The notes below the pieces were generated by a model. That model did no database searches, was not told the DNA's origin, and worked only from the letters and a program-made list of their open reading frames with translations. Shown in pieces: positions 1 to 9,196 of a DNA stretch of 64,000 nucleotides. The stretch comes from an uncultured bacterium. GTDB taxonomy: Bacteria > Bacillota > Clostridia > Lachnospirales > Lachnospiraceae. The stretch covers positions 1-64,000 of the forward strand of contig CANSYK010000008.1 of the NCBI GenBank assembly GCA_947651225.1, written 5' to 3'. Position 1 is the first letter of the stretch. Each line of letters opens with the position of its first letter. A program made the translations under genes and the position numbers.

Positions 1-22
1 TATCCGTGCGCATCCATTATAG

Positions 23-52
23 TTAACGCATGTATTTTATGCGTTTACTATA
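23..52. repeat. 30-bp hairpin repeat, copy A
   Basis: This 30-bp stretch is identical to 8965-8994. It contains the 7-bp arms AACGCAT and ATGCGTT around a GTATTTT loop. It lies downstream of the FliD-like gene, which reads leftward, so it could act as a weak terminator or be a short dispersed repeat. There is no clear T-run. Confidence 0.7.
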
Positions 53-126
53 TAATTTTCCGCTAACTTAAATTTTTTTGGCCTTATAACCCACAAGCCC
101 TGCATACGACATATAAGCAATTCTCT

Positions 127-924
127 TTACAGATACTTATCCAATGTACTATTAGAAGTTCCTGTAATTGCATATACACCACTGTAGGTGTAAGAAGATG
201 CATTACCATTTGACTTTGCTGCACTGTTGGCAAGATTTGCTGTTGCTGATACTTTTGTGCCTAACTGGCTGCCATAAGACCCAAAACCTCCAAACAGGCT
301 GGAAACGGTAGTTACCTTTCCCTTTGCCTCATCATACTTCTCCTCGTCAAAAGTCAGCTTATTGTCCTTACCAACTGTGATACCAATATCTTTTAGCAGA
401 CCCTTGTTAACAGAAGTTTCTTTTACTGCTCCCAGTGCATTTCTTAAGACTCCCTTGTTGTCTACTTCACCTGTAGAATCCAGATAAGAATTATATGCCT
501 CTACAAACTTCTTTAAATTCTCCTTGATCTTGTCAGTATCATAGACATAATTTCCCTTCTCATCCGTATCCGGAACCCCGTCTTTATCCTTATCTACCGG
601 TTTATAAAGAGAAGAAGAACGAAGCGCATCTATTGCTTCTTTTAAGGATTCAGAATCATCCTTAACATTTAAAAGTTTTCCTGTGGCCAGGCTAGCATCC
701 TTATCTTCACCGTCTGTACCATTTGTCTTACTATTGGCATCTGCCGATTTATAGTATGCGTTCAGAAGCTTTTTGTAAGTTCCTGACTGGATCATGGAAT
801 AGTCACCAAGAAAATTTGTGGTATTTCCAAATAAACCGCTCATGGTACTGTTGCTTGCTGTATTATTGTAAAAATAATCAAAATAGTTACTTCCTGTGTC
901 TGATGTTCCAAAAATTGATGACAT
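127..924 (-). CDS. FliD C-terminal-like orphan protein of unknown role
   Basis: The protein is about 265 residues, starts MSSIFGTSD and has no signal peptide or membrane segment. The ATG at 924 is preferred over one at 954 because AAAGGAGTG sits just upstream. The middle and C-terminal part (LKDIGITVGKDNKLTFDEEK, then LFGGFG) resembles the C-terminal region of flagellar cap proteins FliD. The low-complexity Ser/Gly/Asn N-terminal part (NTASNSTMSG) is unlike the FliD coiled coil. True FliD is much longer and normally sits with fliS or fliC, none of which is here. It may be an orphan flagellin- or hook-associated relative, or an unrelated secreted or surface filament protein. The function is not known. 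Confidence 0.75.
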   Translation of the reverse strand: MSSIFGTSDTGSNYFDYFYNNTASNSTMSGLFGNTTNFLGDYSMIQSGTYKKLLNAYYKSADANSKTNGTDGEDKDASLATGKLLNVKDDSESLKEAIDALRSSSLYKPVDKDKDGVPDTDEKGNYVYDTDKIKENLKKFVEAYNSYLDSTGEVDNKGVLRNALGAVKETSVNKGLLKDIGITVGKDNKLTFDEEKYDEAKGKVTTVSSLFGGFGSYGSQLGTKVSATANLANSAAKSNGNASSYTYSGVYAITGTSNSTLDKYL

Positions 925-1081
925 GGCAATCACTCCTTTTCCCGTATGTCTCACTACGAATTTCCGTTACCATATGGCAACCCATTTTACCTGAAACTAT
1001 ATGAAAAGCACCTCCATGTGAAAATCACATAATTCTACTTTCTGCTTTCTGTATAGTATATCGGCGAGTTAAAAAATAAAA

Positions 1082-2959
1082 TCAACCCTTTTTCCCCGAT
1101 TTTGAAGATATTTTCCTCTTTTTTCCTTTTTTTCGGTTTTTCCATGCTTCCTCTTTCCACCGTTCTTTTCGCAGAGCAATCAGACATTCCTTCCCAAACC
1201 CGATTAAATCCTGTCTTCCTGCTTTACATAGTGCCTCTTTGACCAAATCATAATTTGCAGGGTTACGGTACTGGATCAAGGCACGCTGCATTGCCTTTTC
1301 ATGCGGGTTAGATGGTACATAGACCGTTTCCATTGTCACAGGGTCTAATCCTGTATAATACATGCAGGTCGAAATCGTGGACGGAGTTGGATAAAAATCC
1401 TGTACCTGCTCTGGCATATATCCCAGGTCACGAAGATACTCTGCCAGCTCCACTGCTTCTTTTAACCCGGAACCTGGATGGGAAGACATCAAATATGGCA
1501 CGACAAACTGTTCCTTCCCATATCTTTCATTGATACGCCGATACCGTTTCAGAAAACTCTGATACACTTGATTGTGCGGCTTTCCCATTTTATCTAAAAC
1601 TACATCAGAAATATGCTCTGGCGCCACACGGAGCTGACCGCTGATATAGTGTTTGCACAGCTCCTGCAAAAAAGTGTCATCTTTATCTGCCATAACATAA
1701 TCAAATCGTATTCCAGAACGAACAAATACTTTTTTCACTTTTGGAAGTTTTCGCAGCTTCTCTAACAACGAAAGATAATCACTATGATCTACTTTCAGAT
1801 TATTGCAGGGTTCTGGGAAAAGACATTGGCGTTTTGGGCAGACTCCATATTTTTTCTGTCTTTCACAAGCCGTATGCCGGAAATTAGCAGTCGGCCCGCC
1901 AACATCATGGATATATCCTTTAAAATCCGCTTCCTGTGTCATTTTTTCTGCTTCCCGCAACAAAGATTCATGGCTTCTTACCTGCAAAACACGCCCCTGA
2001 TGAAAAGTCAGCGCACAGAAATTACAGCCGCCAAAACAGCCGCGGCTGCTTGTCAGGCTAAACTTTATTTCATTCAAGGCAGGCACACCACCCTCTTTTT
2101 TGTAAGAAGGATGATAATCCCTCCTATATGGCAGCTCATAGATATCATCCATTTCAAGCTGTGTTAAAGGCTCTGCCGGTGGATTCTGCACAATATATCC
2201 CTGTTCCCCATAAGGCTCCGCAAGACATTTTGCCGTAATAGCGTCCGTATTGCAATACTGGGTATAAAAGCTTTTTGCATATTCCTTTTTATCCTCACAG
2301 AGCCTTTGATAAGATGGCAATTCAATATAATCATAAACCATGTCCAGACTTTTCGTGCGAAAAACCGTTCCCCTGATAAAAGTAAGGTCTGATATCCCAA
2401 TTCCACTTGCAAGGGCGTCAGCAATTTCCACAACAGAATGCTCCCCCATCCCATAAATCAGCAGGTCTGCCTGGGAATCCATTAAAATAGAATGCTTCAT
2501 GGAATCTGACCAGTAATCATAATGCGCAAGCCTGCGAAGGCTCGCTTCAATTCCTCCAATAATAATTGGCACTTTTTTATAGACCTTACGAATCAGATTG
2601 CAATATACAACTGTCGCATAGTCTGGGCGTTTCCCTGTAACACCGCCTGGACTATAGGCGTCCTGCCCTCTCCTTTTTTTAGAAACGGTATAATGGTTCA
2701 CCATAGAATCCATATTTCCGGCTGATACCAAAAAACCCAGCTGCGGCCTCCCAAAAACCTGAATACTTTCCTCGTTTTTCCAGTCCGGCTGTGCAATAAA
2801 ACCAATCCTGTAACCATGCGCTTCCAACACCCTTGTAATAATAGCCGCACCAAAAGAAGGATGATCTACATAAGCATCACCATTAATATATACAAAATCA
2901 ACCGCATCCCACCCTCTTTTTTTCATATCTTTTTTACTGATTGGTAAAAATTCTTTCAT
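1082..2959 (-). CDS. YgiQ-family radical SAM protein
   Basis: This 625-residue protein belongs to the YgiQ (UPF0313) radical SAM family. The N-terminal half is cobalamin-binding-like ([20 protein letters not shown]). The central radical SAM core shows the [4Fe-4S] ligand motif CFGGCNFC after SLTSSRG. The C-terminus is Lys/Arg rich ([10 protein letters not shown]), a common YgiQ tail. The length matches the family. The substrate is unknown. It is transcribed divergently from the HAD phosphatase at 3054, with about 95 bp between them for both promoters. Confidence 0.92.
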   Translation of the reverse strand: MKEFLPISKKDMKKRGWDAVDFVYINGDAYVDHPSFGAAIITRVLEAHGYRIGFIAQPDWKNEESIQVFGRPQLGFLVSAGNMDSMVNHYTVSKKRRGQDAYSPGGVTGKRPDYATVVYCNLIRKVYKKVPIIIGGIEASLRRLAHYDYWSDSMKHSILMDSQADLLIYGMGEHSVVEIADALASGIGISDLTFIRGTVFRTKSLDMVYDYIELPSYQRLCEDKKEYAKSFYTQYCNTDAITAKCLAEPYGEQGYIVQNPPAEPLTQLEMDDIYELPYRRDYHPSYKKEGGVPALNEIKFSLTSSRGCFGGCNFCALTFHQGRVLQVRSHESLLREAEKMTQEADFKGYIHDVGGPTANFRHTACERQKKYGVCPKRQCLFPEPCNNLKVDHSDYLSLLEKLRKLPKVKKVFVRSGIRFDYVMADKDDTFLQELCKHYISGQLRVAPEHISDVVLDKMGKPHNQVYQSFLKRYRRINERYGKEQFVVPYLMSSHPGSGLKEAVELAEYLRDLGYMPEQVQDFYPTPSTISTCMYYTGLDPVTMETVYVPSNPHEKAMQRALIQYRNPANYDLVKEALCKAGRQDLIGFGKECLIALRKERWKEEAWKNRKKGKKRKISSKSGKKG

Positions 2960-3053
2960 CTATTCTCTTTCTCCCTTTTCACCTTTCCTACTTGCAAGTT
3001 TTCTCTTTTTCATTTATTATAATATACCAAATTAACAGAAGAAAGGAATACTT

Positions 3054-3854
3054 ATGAAAAAATTAATCTTTTTTGATATTGATGGAACAATCATTACCGA
3101 TGGGCCTGGAGAACATATCATTCCTGGGAGTTTTCCTGAAACACTATCTGCCCTGCAAAAAAATGGGCACCTCTGCTTTATCAATACCGGACGTGCTTTT
3201 TCAGAGGTCGATGATGTAATCCGCCGCCTTCCCTTTGACGGCTATATCTGTGGCTGTGGTACATATATTGAATATAAAGGAAAGACACTTTATTCCTATA
3301 CTATTCCTTTTGAAACAGGCAATGAAATTCTTCGTTCGTTGAACGATTGCCATCTGTCGTGGCTTTTAGAAGGTACCAGGCATGTTTATTACAGTTCTCT
3401 TCCCTACCAGACACGCATCCAGGAATTCAAGGATGAACACAGCCGGATGATTCCGGAAGCATTCCGAATTATAACACCAGAGCAGGAAAGAGACATAGAA
3501 TTTGATAAATTCTGCATCTGTCTGGACAAAAATCATCAATTTGACAAATTTTATGAACAGTATAAAGGAATTTTGACCTTTATTGACAGAAAAGGCGGCT
3601 TTTATGAAATCGTTCCAAAAGGCCACTCCAAAGCAAGCGGTATTGCCTTTTTGGAAAACTATTTCGGGGTTCCCTGCGAAGATACAATATCCATCGGAGA
3701 CAGCGCAAATGATCTTCCTATGTTAGAATATACTGGTTTTAGTATTGCAATGGGAAACAGCTCCAGCGAAGTATTTGATATCGCAGATTATGTTACGGAT
3801 TCCGTTATGGAAGATGGTATCTATCATGCCATGAAACATTTAGGGCTTATATAG
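3054..3854 (+). CDS. HAD-superfamily (Cof-type) phosphatase
   Basis: The 266-residue protein has the HAD motif I DIDGT (Asp8 and Asp10) right after its start. A cap domain follows, and near the C-terminus the motif III/IV segment GHSKASGIAFL...SIGDSANDLPML is typical of Cof-type (class IIB) phosphatases, which usually act on sugar phosphates or similar metabolites. AGAAAGG precedes the start. It is a single gene, convergent with the membrane protein at 3934 and separated from it by a shared hairpin terminator. Confidence 0.92.
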   Translation: MKKLIFFDIDGTIITDGPGEHIIPGSFPETLSALQKNGHLCFINTGRAFSEVDDVIRRLPFDGYICGCGTYIEYKGKTLYSYTIPFETGNEILRSLNDCHLSWLLEGTRHVYYSSLPYQTRIQEFKDEHSRMIPEAFRIITPEQERDIEFDKFCICLDKNHQFDKFYEQYKGILTFIDRKGGFYEIVPKGHSKASGIAFLENYFGVPCEDTISIGDSANDLPMLEYTGFSIAMGNSSSEVFDIADYVTDSVMEDGIYHAMKHLGLI

Positions 3855-3897
3855 GACAAACCGCCCCCAAAACCAGCATTTATTACAGTTCCTAACA

Positions 3898-3930
3898 AAT
3901 CCCCTGCAAAGCCAACGCTTTGAGGGGATT
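3898..3930. terminator. Bidirectional terminator hairpin
   Basis: AATCCCCT pairs with AGGGGATT, and an inner CAAAG/CTTTG extends the stem. CCTTTAATT follows on the plus strand. It lies between two convergent genes, the HAD phosphatase and the 152-residue membrane protein. Confidence 0.75.
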
Positions 3931-3933
3931 CCT

Positions 3934-4392
3934 TTAATTACACGAAACTTCTTTCGACAGTTTTTCTAAAACAGACTTATAAATCATAAAGAGATATGCA
4001 TCCAGAACACAATATTTATTACTGACAAATTCCACTAACTTATACAAAAAACAAATTCCCATCAACAAAACGCTGACACATGTCACATAATAATTCAGAT
4101 TCAACATCAGTAGCACAACATTCCCCAATAAATATGTTATCAGGACAAAAGCGAAATATCTGGTAATGCGGAACGCAACAGTTACAGTATCTGCCATATC
4201 CCGCAACCGCTCTGAAATCCCTGCTTTATTTTCTTCTTTTAGCTGTTCATACATATCATCAAATATTGGTTTGCTGCCTGATGCAAGCTGTGAAACATTC
4301 GCATTGGAAAATTTTTTCCGACAGGTATCCACATAGTCGGTGTATCTGTTATTTCCCATCTGCCGTCTTAAACATTTCTGAAAAACATTCAT
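3934..4392 (-). CDS. Small membrane protein of unknown function
   Basis: The protein is about 152 residues when started at the ATG at 4392, which has GGAGG about ten bases upstream; an in-frame TTG at 4410 is less likely. The first half is hydrophilic. Two membrane segments follow (FAFVLITYLLGNVVLLML and VTCVSVLLMGICFLYKLVEF), and the tail is short and charged. I do not recognise a family. It stands alone between a HAD phosphatase and an aldose epimerase. Confidence 0.7.
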   Translation of the reverse strand: MNVFQKCLRRQMGNNRYTDYVDTCRKKFSNANVSQLASGSKPIFDDMYEQLKEENKAGISERLRDMADTVTVAFRITRYFAFVLITYLLGNVVLLMLNLNYYVTCVSVLLMGICFLYKLVEFVSNKYCVLDAYLFMIYKSVLEKLSKEVSCN

Positions 4393-4514
4393 ACTGTTTC
4401 TGTCCTCCAATCTCTTTCAAAGCCAGAGCACAAATGCACTTCCAAACATCGAAAGAGTAAAAAACATGTTATTTTAGTATACTCAAAAGTTGTATTTTGT
4501 TTCCTGGCTTCTGT

Positions 4515-5585
4515 TTATGCCTGTCCATCTACTCCAAAACGAAAAACCGCAGTTCTTTTGTACTCTTCCCCCGCACGCAGTACAGCACTTGGAAAATTCG
4601 GTTTATTAACCGCATCTGGGAAATTCTGTGTTTCAAAACAAATCCCGGAAAAGCTGCTATAAGGCATCTCTTCTTTTCCTGACGCAACAGAAAGCATTCC
4701 TGCTGTATAAATCTGAATCCCTGGAAAGTCTGAAAAGACCTCCATTACACGGCCCGTTTCACAATCACTGTATACTGCCGCTTTTACCATTTCCCCTTCT
4801 TTTCTATTGACTACATAATTATGGTCGTATCCAGCCACAATGCTTTCATCTGGCTGCGGCTCACCAACTCGTTCTCCAATTTTATGTGGCTTACGAAAAT
4901 CCAATGCAGTATTTTCTACTGGACGGATTTCTCCGGTAGGAATTAAAATCTCATCGACCGGGGTATACGCATCAGCAAAAATCTGCAATGTCTGGCCTAA
5001 TACCGTCTTACACTTATGTCCGCCCTTTCCGATATTATAATAACAGTGATTTGTCAGATTAATGACCGTATCTTCGTCGGAAACTCCATAATACTCTATT
5101 ATCATTTCATCTGCATCATTTAATGTATAGGTCACTGTCACTGTAAGATTTCCTGGAAATCCCTGCTCCATATCCTTACTCACTCTTGTAAAAGAGACTT
5201 TGTCTTCCCCTTCTTCCATGGAACATTCTGTTTTGTACATACACCTTTCAAAACGATTGTTTCCTCCATGCAGACAATTTGTTTCATCATTCTGGTCCAA
5301 CTGATATACCTTCCCATTTAAGGTAAAAGAAGCATTGGAAATACGGTTGGCAACCCTGCCAATAAATGCTCCAAATCCTGGTTTATTCGTTTCATATCCC
5401 TCCAGAGAATGAAATCCCAAAGCAATATCCTCTAAAACACCATTCTTATCCGGTACCCAGATATTGGTAATGACCGCACCAAAATCCATAACAGAGACCT
5501 TCATTCCATTCTGATTTGTCATCGTGTATTTTGTAACCCGCTCACCATCCTTTGTCACGCCAAAAGCTTCTCTGATAATTCCCAT
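4515..5585 (-). CDS. galM: Aldose 1-epimerase (mutarotase)
   Basis: This 356-residue enzyme interconverts alpha and beta anomers of aldoses such as galactose and glucose in the cytoplasm. The family hallmarks are all visible: LHGGNNRFE with an early active-site His, NLTNHCYYN with the general-acid His, and the catalytic Glu in CFETQNFPDA. The length is typical for GalM. The start at 5585 (MGIIREAF) is chosen because GGAGG lies five bases upstream; the ATG four codons earlier has no ribosome site. No galactose genes are adjacent. Confidence 0.93.
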   Translation of the reverse strand: MGIIREAFGVTKDGERVTKYTMTNQNGMKVSVMDFGAVITNIWVPDKNGVLEDIALGFHSLEGYETNKPGFGAFIGRVANRISNASFTLNGKVYQLDQNDETNCLHGGNNRFERCMYKTECSMEEGEDKVSFTRVSKDMEQGFPGNLTVTVTYTLNDADEMIIEYYGVSDEDTVINLTNHCYYNIGKGGHKCKTVLGQTLQIFADAYTPVDEILIPTGEIRPVENTALDFRKPHKIGERVGEPQPDESIVAGYDHNYVVNRKEGEMVKAAVYSDCETGRVMEVFSDFPGIQIYTAGMLSVASGKEEMPYSSFSGICFETQNFPDAVNKPNFPSAVLRAGEEYKRTAVFRFGVDGQA

Positions 5586-5714
5586 AATCTCCTCCATTTC
5601 TCATTTTATCGCAATCTATTACTCACATTCCTTATGATTAGTCTGAGTATAGCAAATGAACATATATTTTACAAGCCTTCTCCTGAACATACTGGAAAAA
5701 TCTCCGTCATCACA

Positions 5715-5752
5715 TTACTATTCACGGCTGTCCTAAACATCATGCGAAAAAC
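5715..5752. repeat. TTACTATTCAC-family repeat end
   Basis: This 38-bp stretch (TTACTATTCACGGCTGTCC, then TAAACATCATGCG) recurs with small changes at 20287, 27551 and 49158, and in reverse orientation near 46070. It looks like the conserved end of a small non-coding mobile element. Confidence 0.75.
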
Positions 5753-5753
5753 G

Positions 5754-5804
5754 AAATAAAGTGAGATTGCAGATTAAAAAACAAATCAGAATCCCACTTT
5801 ATTT
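5754..5804 (-). terminator. Terminator of the two-component operon
   Basis: AAATAAAGTG and CACTTTATTT form a perfect 10-bp outer stem around an AT-rich loop. It lies about 35 bp past the stop of the secreted protein gene that ends the response regulator/kinase operon. Confidence 0.65.
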
Positions 5805-5838
5805 GATGATATTCCCTATTTTGAGCCTTGTATTACCA

Positions 5839-6744
5839 TCAAGGCAATAAAGGATTAATTTCAAAGCACAGCACTGACTTTTCTATTGGATCCATGGCAA
5901 CCAGTACCACATCATTTTCTTTTGTCTTACAGATTATATGAAATATCTCCCTGCAGACATTTTCAGTTTCCATGAGGCCTACCTTAAAATCATACTCTTT
6001 AACCTCTCCTAAACACAAGCTTTCCTTCACAAACTCTCCTGCAAGTGAGGCAAATTCCGGTTCCATCTTTTTTAGCTCCCCTGCTTCAAATTCCTGGCCA
6101 TATTCCGCATCAGGGCCTCTATCATGATAATCCACATATCCAAATACTTCTCCTGTAACACTATTGATACGCAAGGAATATTGGTGCAGTTTGACACCGC
6201 TAATATCCACAGCATAATACCGAACACCATAATTCTTTCTATTAACTATATCAGCATTTTCCATTCCATCCATATTCAATAAAGTGCTCTCATCATCTGT
6301 CAAAAGATTCCTCTGGAGAGAAATCTCAATATTCTTTCCTGTTACATCCTGCTCCCCATATTTCTGAACCGACTCAATTGCAGCCATCACTGCATCCAAA
6401 AGCCCCATATCAGCCTCCGTCTGCTCCTCACCTTCTGACATATGATAGGTAAATTCATAGCCATTCCATAATATCGTAAGGCTATCCCCCGTCTTTTCCT
6501 TTATTTCTGCGCTCTCTGGAAGATAAATCCCATACTTTTTATGAAAGACCTCCTTTTCACTTCTCTGCCCGTTCGAATCTGCTGCATTATCCAGCCGCCC
6601 CATAGGTTCTGCGTTCTTGTTCACTGTTGTAATGATTTTTTCTGACCTTGCACTGGAGATTTTCTGTGATAATATCCCAGCGCCTCCCAAGGTAATCGCC
6701 CCTGCCAGTCCCAGTGTCATCAACGTATAATATCCTTTTCTCAT
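5839..6744 (-). CDS. Secreted or membrane-anchored protein linked to a two-component system
   Basis: The protein is about 301 residues. MRKGYYTLMTLGLAGAITLG is an N-terminal signal or anchor segment, and the rest is predicted extracellular. The start at 6744 has GGAAGG nearby. A stretch near the C-terminal third (SLRINSVTGEVFGYVDYHD) recalls PepSY/YpeB-like folds, but only weakly. It is the last gene after a response regulator and sensor kinase on the same strand, so it is likely co-expressed and may act at the cell envelope. I cannot name a family with confidence. Confidence 0.75.
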   Translation of the reverse strand: MRKGYYTLMTLGLAGAITLGGAGILSQKISSARSEKIITTVNKNAEPMGRLDNAADSNGQRSEKEVFHKKYGIYLPESAEIKEKTGDSLTILWNGYEFTYHMSEGEEQTEADMGLLDAVMAAIESVQKYGEQDVTGKNIEISLQRNLLTDDESTLLNMDGMENADIVNRKNYGVRYYAVDISGVKLHQYSLRINSVTGEVFGYVDYHDRGPDAEYGQEFEAGELKKMEPEFASLAGEFVKESLCLGEVKEYDFKVGLMETENVCREIFHIICKTKENDVVLVAMDPIEKSVLCFEINPLLP

Positions 6745-6864
6745 GTTAATCCTTCCTTTCTGCATGAATCCATACAAATCAACTTTTATTTTCCTGCGAC
6801 TTCTACATCATACGCTGCCATCGTTATCCCTTTCTAATAAAAAAGTAATCAACAGGTAAAACTT

Positions 6865-8250
6865 TTATGGAAAAAGAACCGTCACCCTTGTTCCTTTGTT
6901 CTCCTCTGACCAAAAAGTGATTTCTGCCCCATGCAAATCAGCAATCTGCTTACACAATGAAAGTCCCAGCCCTGTCCTTCCTTCCACCCGGCTTCTTGCT
7001 TTGTCCACCCTGTAAAAAGGTTCTGTTATCTTATTTATTTCTTTTGCAGGAATTCCACAGCCATTATCTTCCACCATCAAACAAATACCATCTGGAATAC
7101 ACTCTGCCGTTATGGCAACCCTTCCTCCTTCCTGGCAGGCACAAATCCCATTATGTGCCAGATTATAAAGAAGGCTCTGAAGCAATATCTCATTTCCCTG
7201 AATCTCTTCCTCCCCGCAAAAAAACTCCACTCTTACACCGGATTCTTCCCCTTTCTTTTCCAAAGGCTTTCGAATACCAGCAAATATTTCGCAAACCGAT
7301 ATGGACTGCATCATAATCCCATTTTCCCGTATCTTTGCCATATCTAACAGCGTATAGGATAAATCCAAAAGCCTTGTGCTCTCTTTCATAATAAATTCCA
7401 TACATTCTTCGATTTCCTGCTTTGGTACCCTGGCTTTCTGAATATATTCCGCAAACCCATAAATACTGGTGACAGGACTTTTCAGTTCGTGGGCAAAATT
7501 ATCCACAAAATCCTGTTTCGCCTGTGCATCCTTTTGAATCTGTAAAATATCATTCTGAATGTTTTCTGCCATTGCATTAATGTGCTCACTTAAAACTGCT
7601 ATATCATCCGAACCCCTCACTTTTACCCTGGCAGACAAGTCCCCTGAACGCATTTCATCTACCGTCTGTGTTAGCTCCTGAATCGGCTTCATCACCCTTC
7701 TTAACAAAAGGTATAAAATCCCTGCTAACCCCAGGGAAAATCCTGCGCTAACCAGCAGATATTTTCTTTGAAGCTGTCCCCACATCGTATCTAACTCAGA
7801 TAACTCCTTCTCATATTGCAGATAATATGTTCCATTATTTTCATATAACATACTCTGAACCTGTATGATTCTTTTTCCATTTTGCTTCAATATCCTGATC
7901 TGAATTTCCTGCCCTGAAACCTCCCAGTTCATTGCGCTGTTCTTTTCCCCTGGATAAATACACTGTTCATCTTTCCAGAATGTCAGATGGATTTCCTGTT
8001 TTACATAGTATTTTTCACATATTTCAAGAACACCCTGAATTGGCGCTTTCTTAAGCCGTTCTTGTTTTGCAAGACTTTGCAGGCTGCGTAAAATACTTGC
8101 TGAAATCATTCTATACTCTGATTCTACCCTCTTTTGCTCAACAGAAAGATTTTTTTGGTATGTCATATCAAAGACTTGAAACATACCAACATTTAAAACA
8201 ACGACAAAAAGAAGAATTGTTATAAGATATATTTTCTGCCACAGCTTCAT
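6865..8250 (-). CDS. Sensor histidine kinase
   Basis: The 461-residue kinase has a first membrane segment at about residues 8-23, an extracytoplasmic sensor region to about 163, a second segment at about 164-184, then a HAMP domain. The phosphoacceptor is His254 in FAHELKSPVTSIYGF. The ATP-binding part shows NLAHNGICA (N box; the usual second Asn is Gly), DNGCGIP (G1) and GRTGLGLSL (G2). It starts 11 bp after the response regulator stop and its partner is surely that protein. AAGGAGATTTGT precedes the start. The signal is unknown. Confidence 0.93.
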   Translation of the reverse strand: MKLWQKIYLITILLFVVVLNVGMFQVFDMTYQKNLSVEQKRVESEYRMISASILRSLQSLAKQERLKKAPIQGVLEICEKYYVKQEIHLTFWKDEQCIYPGEKNSAMNWEVSGQEIQIRILKQNGKRIIQVQSMLYENNGTYYLQYEKELSELDTMWGQLQRKYLLVSAGFSLGLAGILYLLLRRVMKPIQELTQTVDEMRSGDLSARVKVRGSDDIAVLSEHINAMAENIQNDILQIQKDAQAKQDFVDNFAHELKSPVTSIYGFAEYIQKARVPKQEIEECMEFIMKESTRLLDLSYTLLDMAKIRENGIMMQSISVCEIFAGIRKPLEKKGEESGVRVEFFCGEEEIQGNEILLQSLLYNLAHNGICACQEGGRVAITAECIPDGICLMVEDNGCGIPAKEINKITEPFYRVDKARSRVEGRTGLGLSLCKQIADLHGAEITFWSEENKGTRVTVLFP

Positions 8251-8260
8251 ACAAATCTCC

Positions 8261-8905
8261 TTACATTTCCAGCCGGTATCCCAGCTTGGTAACCGTTTTA
8301 ATTTCGTGTTCCAACCTCAGTTTTTTTCGCAGTTTCTGGATATGCACATCTACTGTTTTTGTCTCTCCTTCATAATCATATCCCCAGGCCAGTTCCAGCA
8401 ATTTCTCCCTGGACAGGGCAATATTTTTATTTCGTATTAACACTTCCAGTAAGTTAAATTCCTGTGGTGTCAGTGCGACTTCCCGTCCCTCCATCTCCAC
8501 TGTTCTTTTATTTAGATTTACCTGCACACTGCCAAGACAGAGTTTCTCCTCCTTTTGGCTTCTGCGCAGAATCACATTTACCCTTGCAAGCAGCTCAAGC
8601 ATTTCAAATGGCTTGACAATATAATCTTCTGCCCCTAAAGACAGCCCCAAAAGCTTATCTTTCAACTCGCCTTTTGCTGTCACGAATATCACAGGGGTAT
8701 CCTGTATTTCTGAAATCAATTCAAACCCCGACATCCCTGAAAGCATCACATCCAGCAGAATCAGATCATACTGTTTGCCTGCAGCCATTTCCTGTGCCTG
8801 TTTTCCATCAAAACAACAGACACACTCATGCCCTGCCAGCCTCAGATTTCTCCGAATCAGTTCATTAATGTGTCTGTCATCCTCCACAATCAATATTTTA
8901 GCCAT
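8261..8905 (-). CDS. OmpR-family response regulator
   Basis: The 214-residue regulator has an N-terminal receiver domain with the acidic pocket EDD (residues 8-10), phosphoacceptor Asp52 in LLDVMLSGM and the conserved Lys in VTAKGELK. The C-terminal winged helix carries LTPQEFNLLEVL and VDVHIQKLRKKL, as in OmpR/PhoB regulators. It is the first gene of the operon with the kinase at 6865. Its likely targets include the downstream secreted protein, but no operator could be identified. Confidence 0.95.
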   Translation of the reverse strand: MAKILIVEDDRHINELIRRNLRLAGHECVCCFDGKQAQEMAAGKQYDLILLDVMLSGMSGFELISEIQDTPVIFVTAKGELKDKLLGLSLGAEDYIVKPFEMLELLARVNVILRRSQKEEKLCLGSVQVNLNKRTVEMEGREVALTPQEFNLLEVLIRNKNIALSREKLLELAWGYDYEGETKTVDVHIQKLRKKLRLEHEIKTVTKLGYRLEM

Positions 8906-8964
8906 CCTGTCTCACTCCTTTTTGGTATTCGTTAGACATAATTTATAATTCATAATTAAAATTA

Positions 8965-8994
8965 TTAACGCATGTATTTTATGCGTTTACTATA
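8965..8994. repeat. 30-bp hairpin repeat, copy B
   Basis: This copy is identical to 23-52 and lies about 60 bp upstream of the response regulator start. The AACGCAT/ATGCGTT hairpin could be an operator for the two-component operon or part of a dispersed repeat. Confidence 0.7.
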
Positions 8995-9082
8995 ACAGAA
9001 AAAAGTAATGAAAAGATAAAATTGCCTCTATTTCACCCTTTCTCAAATAATTCTTTAACCGTCCGAAAACACCAAAAAGAAT

Positions 9083-9196
9083 CTAGTATAATCCGATTTA
9101 ATTACCTTATCTTTTGGTGAGTATGCTTTTTTACACTTGTGCTATCGGGAAAGCGGACCAGCAAAAGGTATGGTTAATTAAATTGGGTTATACTAG
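9083..9196. repeat. Inverted-repeat element (MITE-like)
   Basis: The ends CTAGTATAATCCGATTTAAT and, on the other strand, CTAGTATAACCCAATTTAAT match over most of about 40 bp and enclose a short centre. The element is 114 bp and non-coding. Its right end contains the TAG stop of the decarboxylase gene at 9193. Confidence 0.7.

Noticed and set aside
127..924. True flagellar cap gene fliD
   Set aside because: The length, the N-terminal part and the neighbours do not fit; only a C-terminal-like segment matches.
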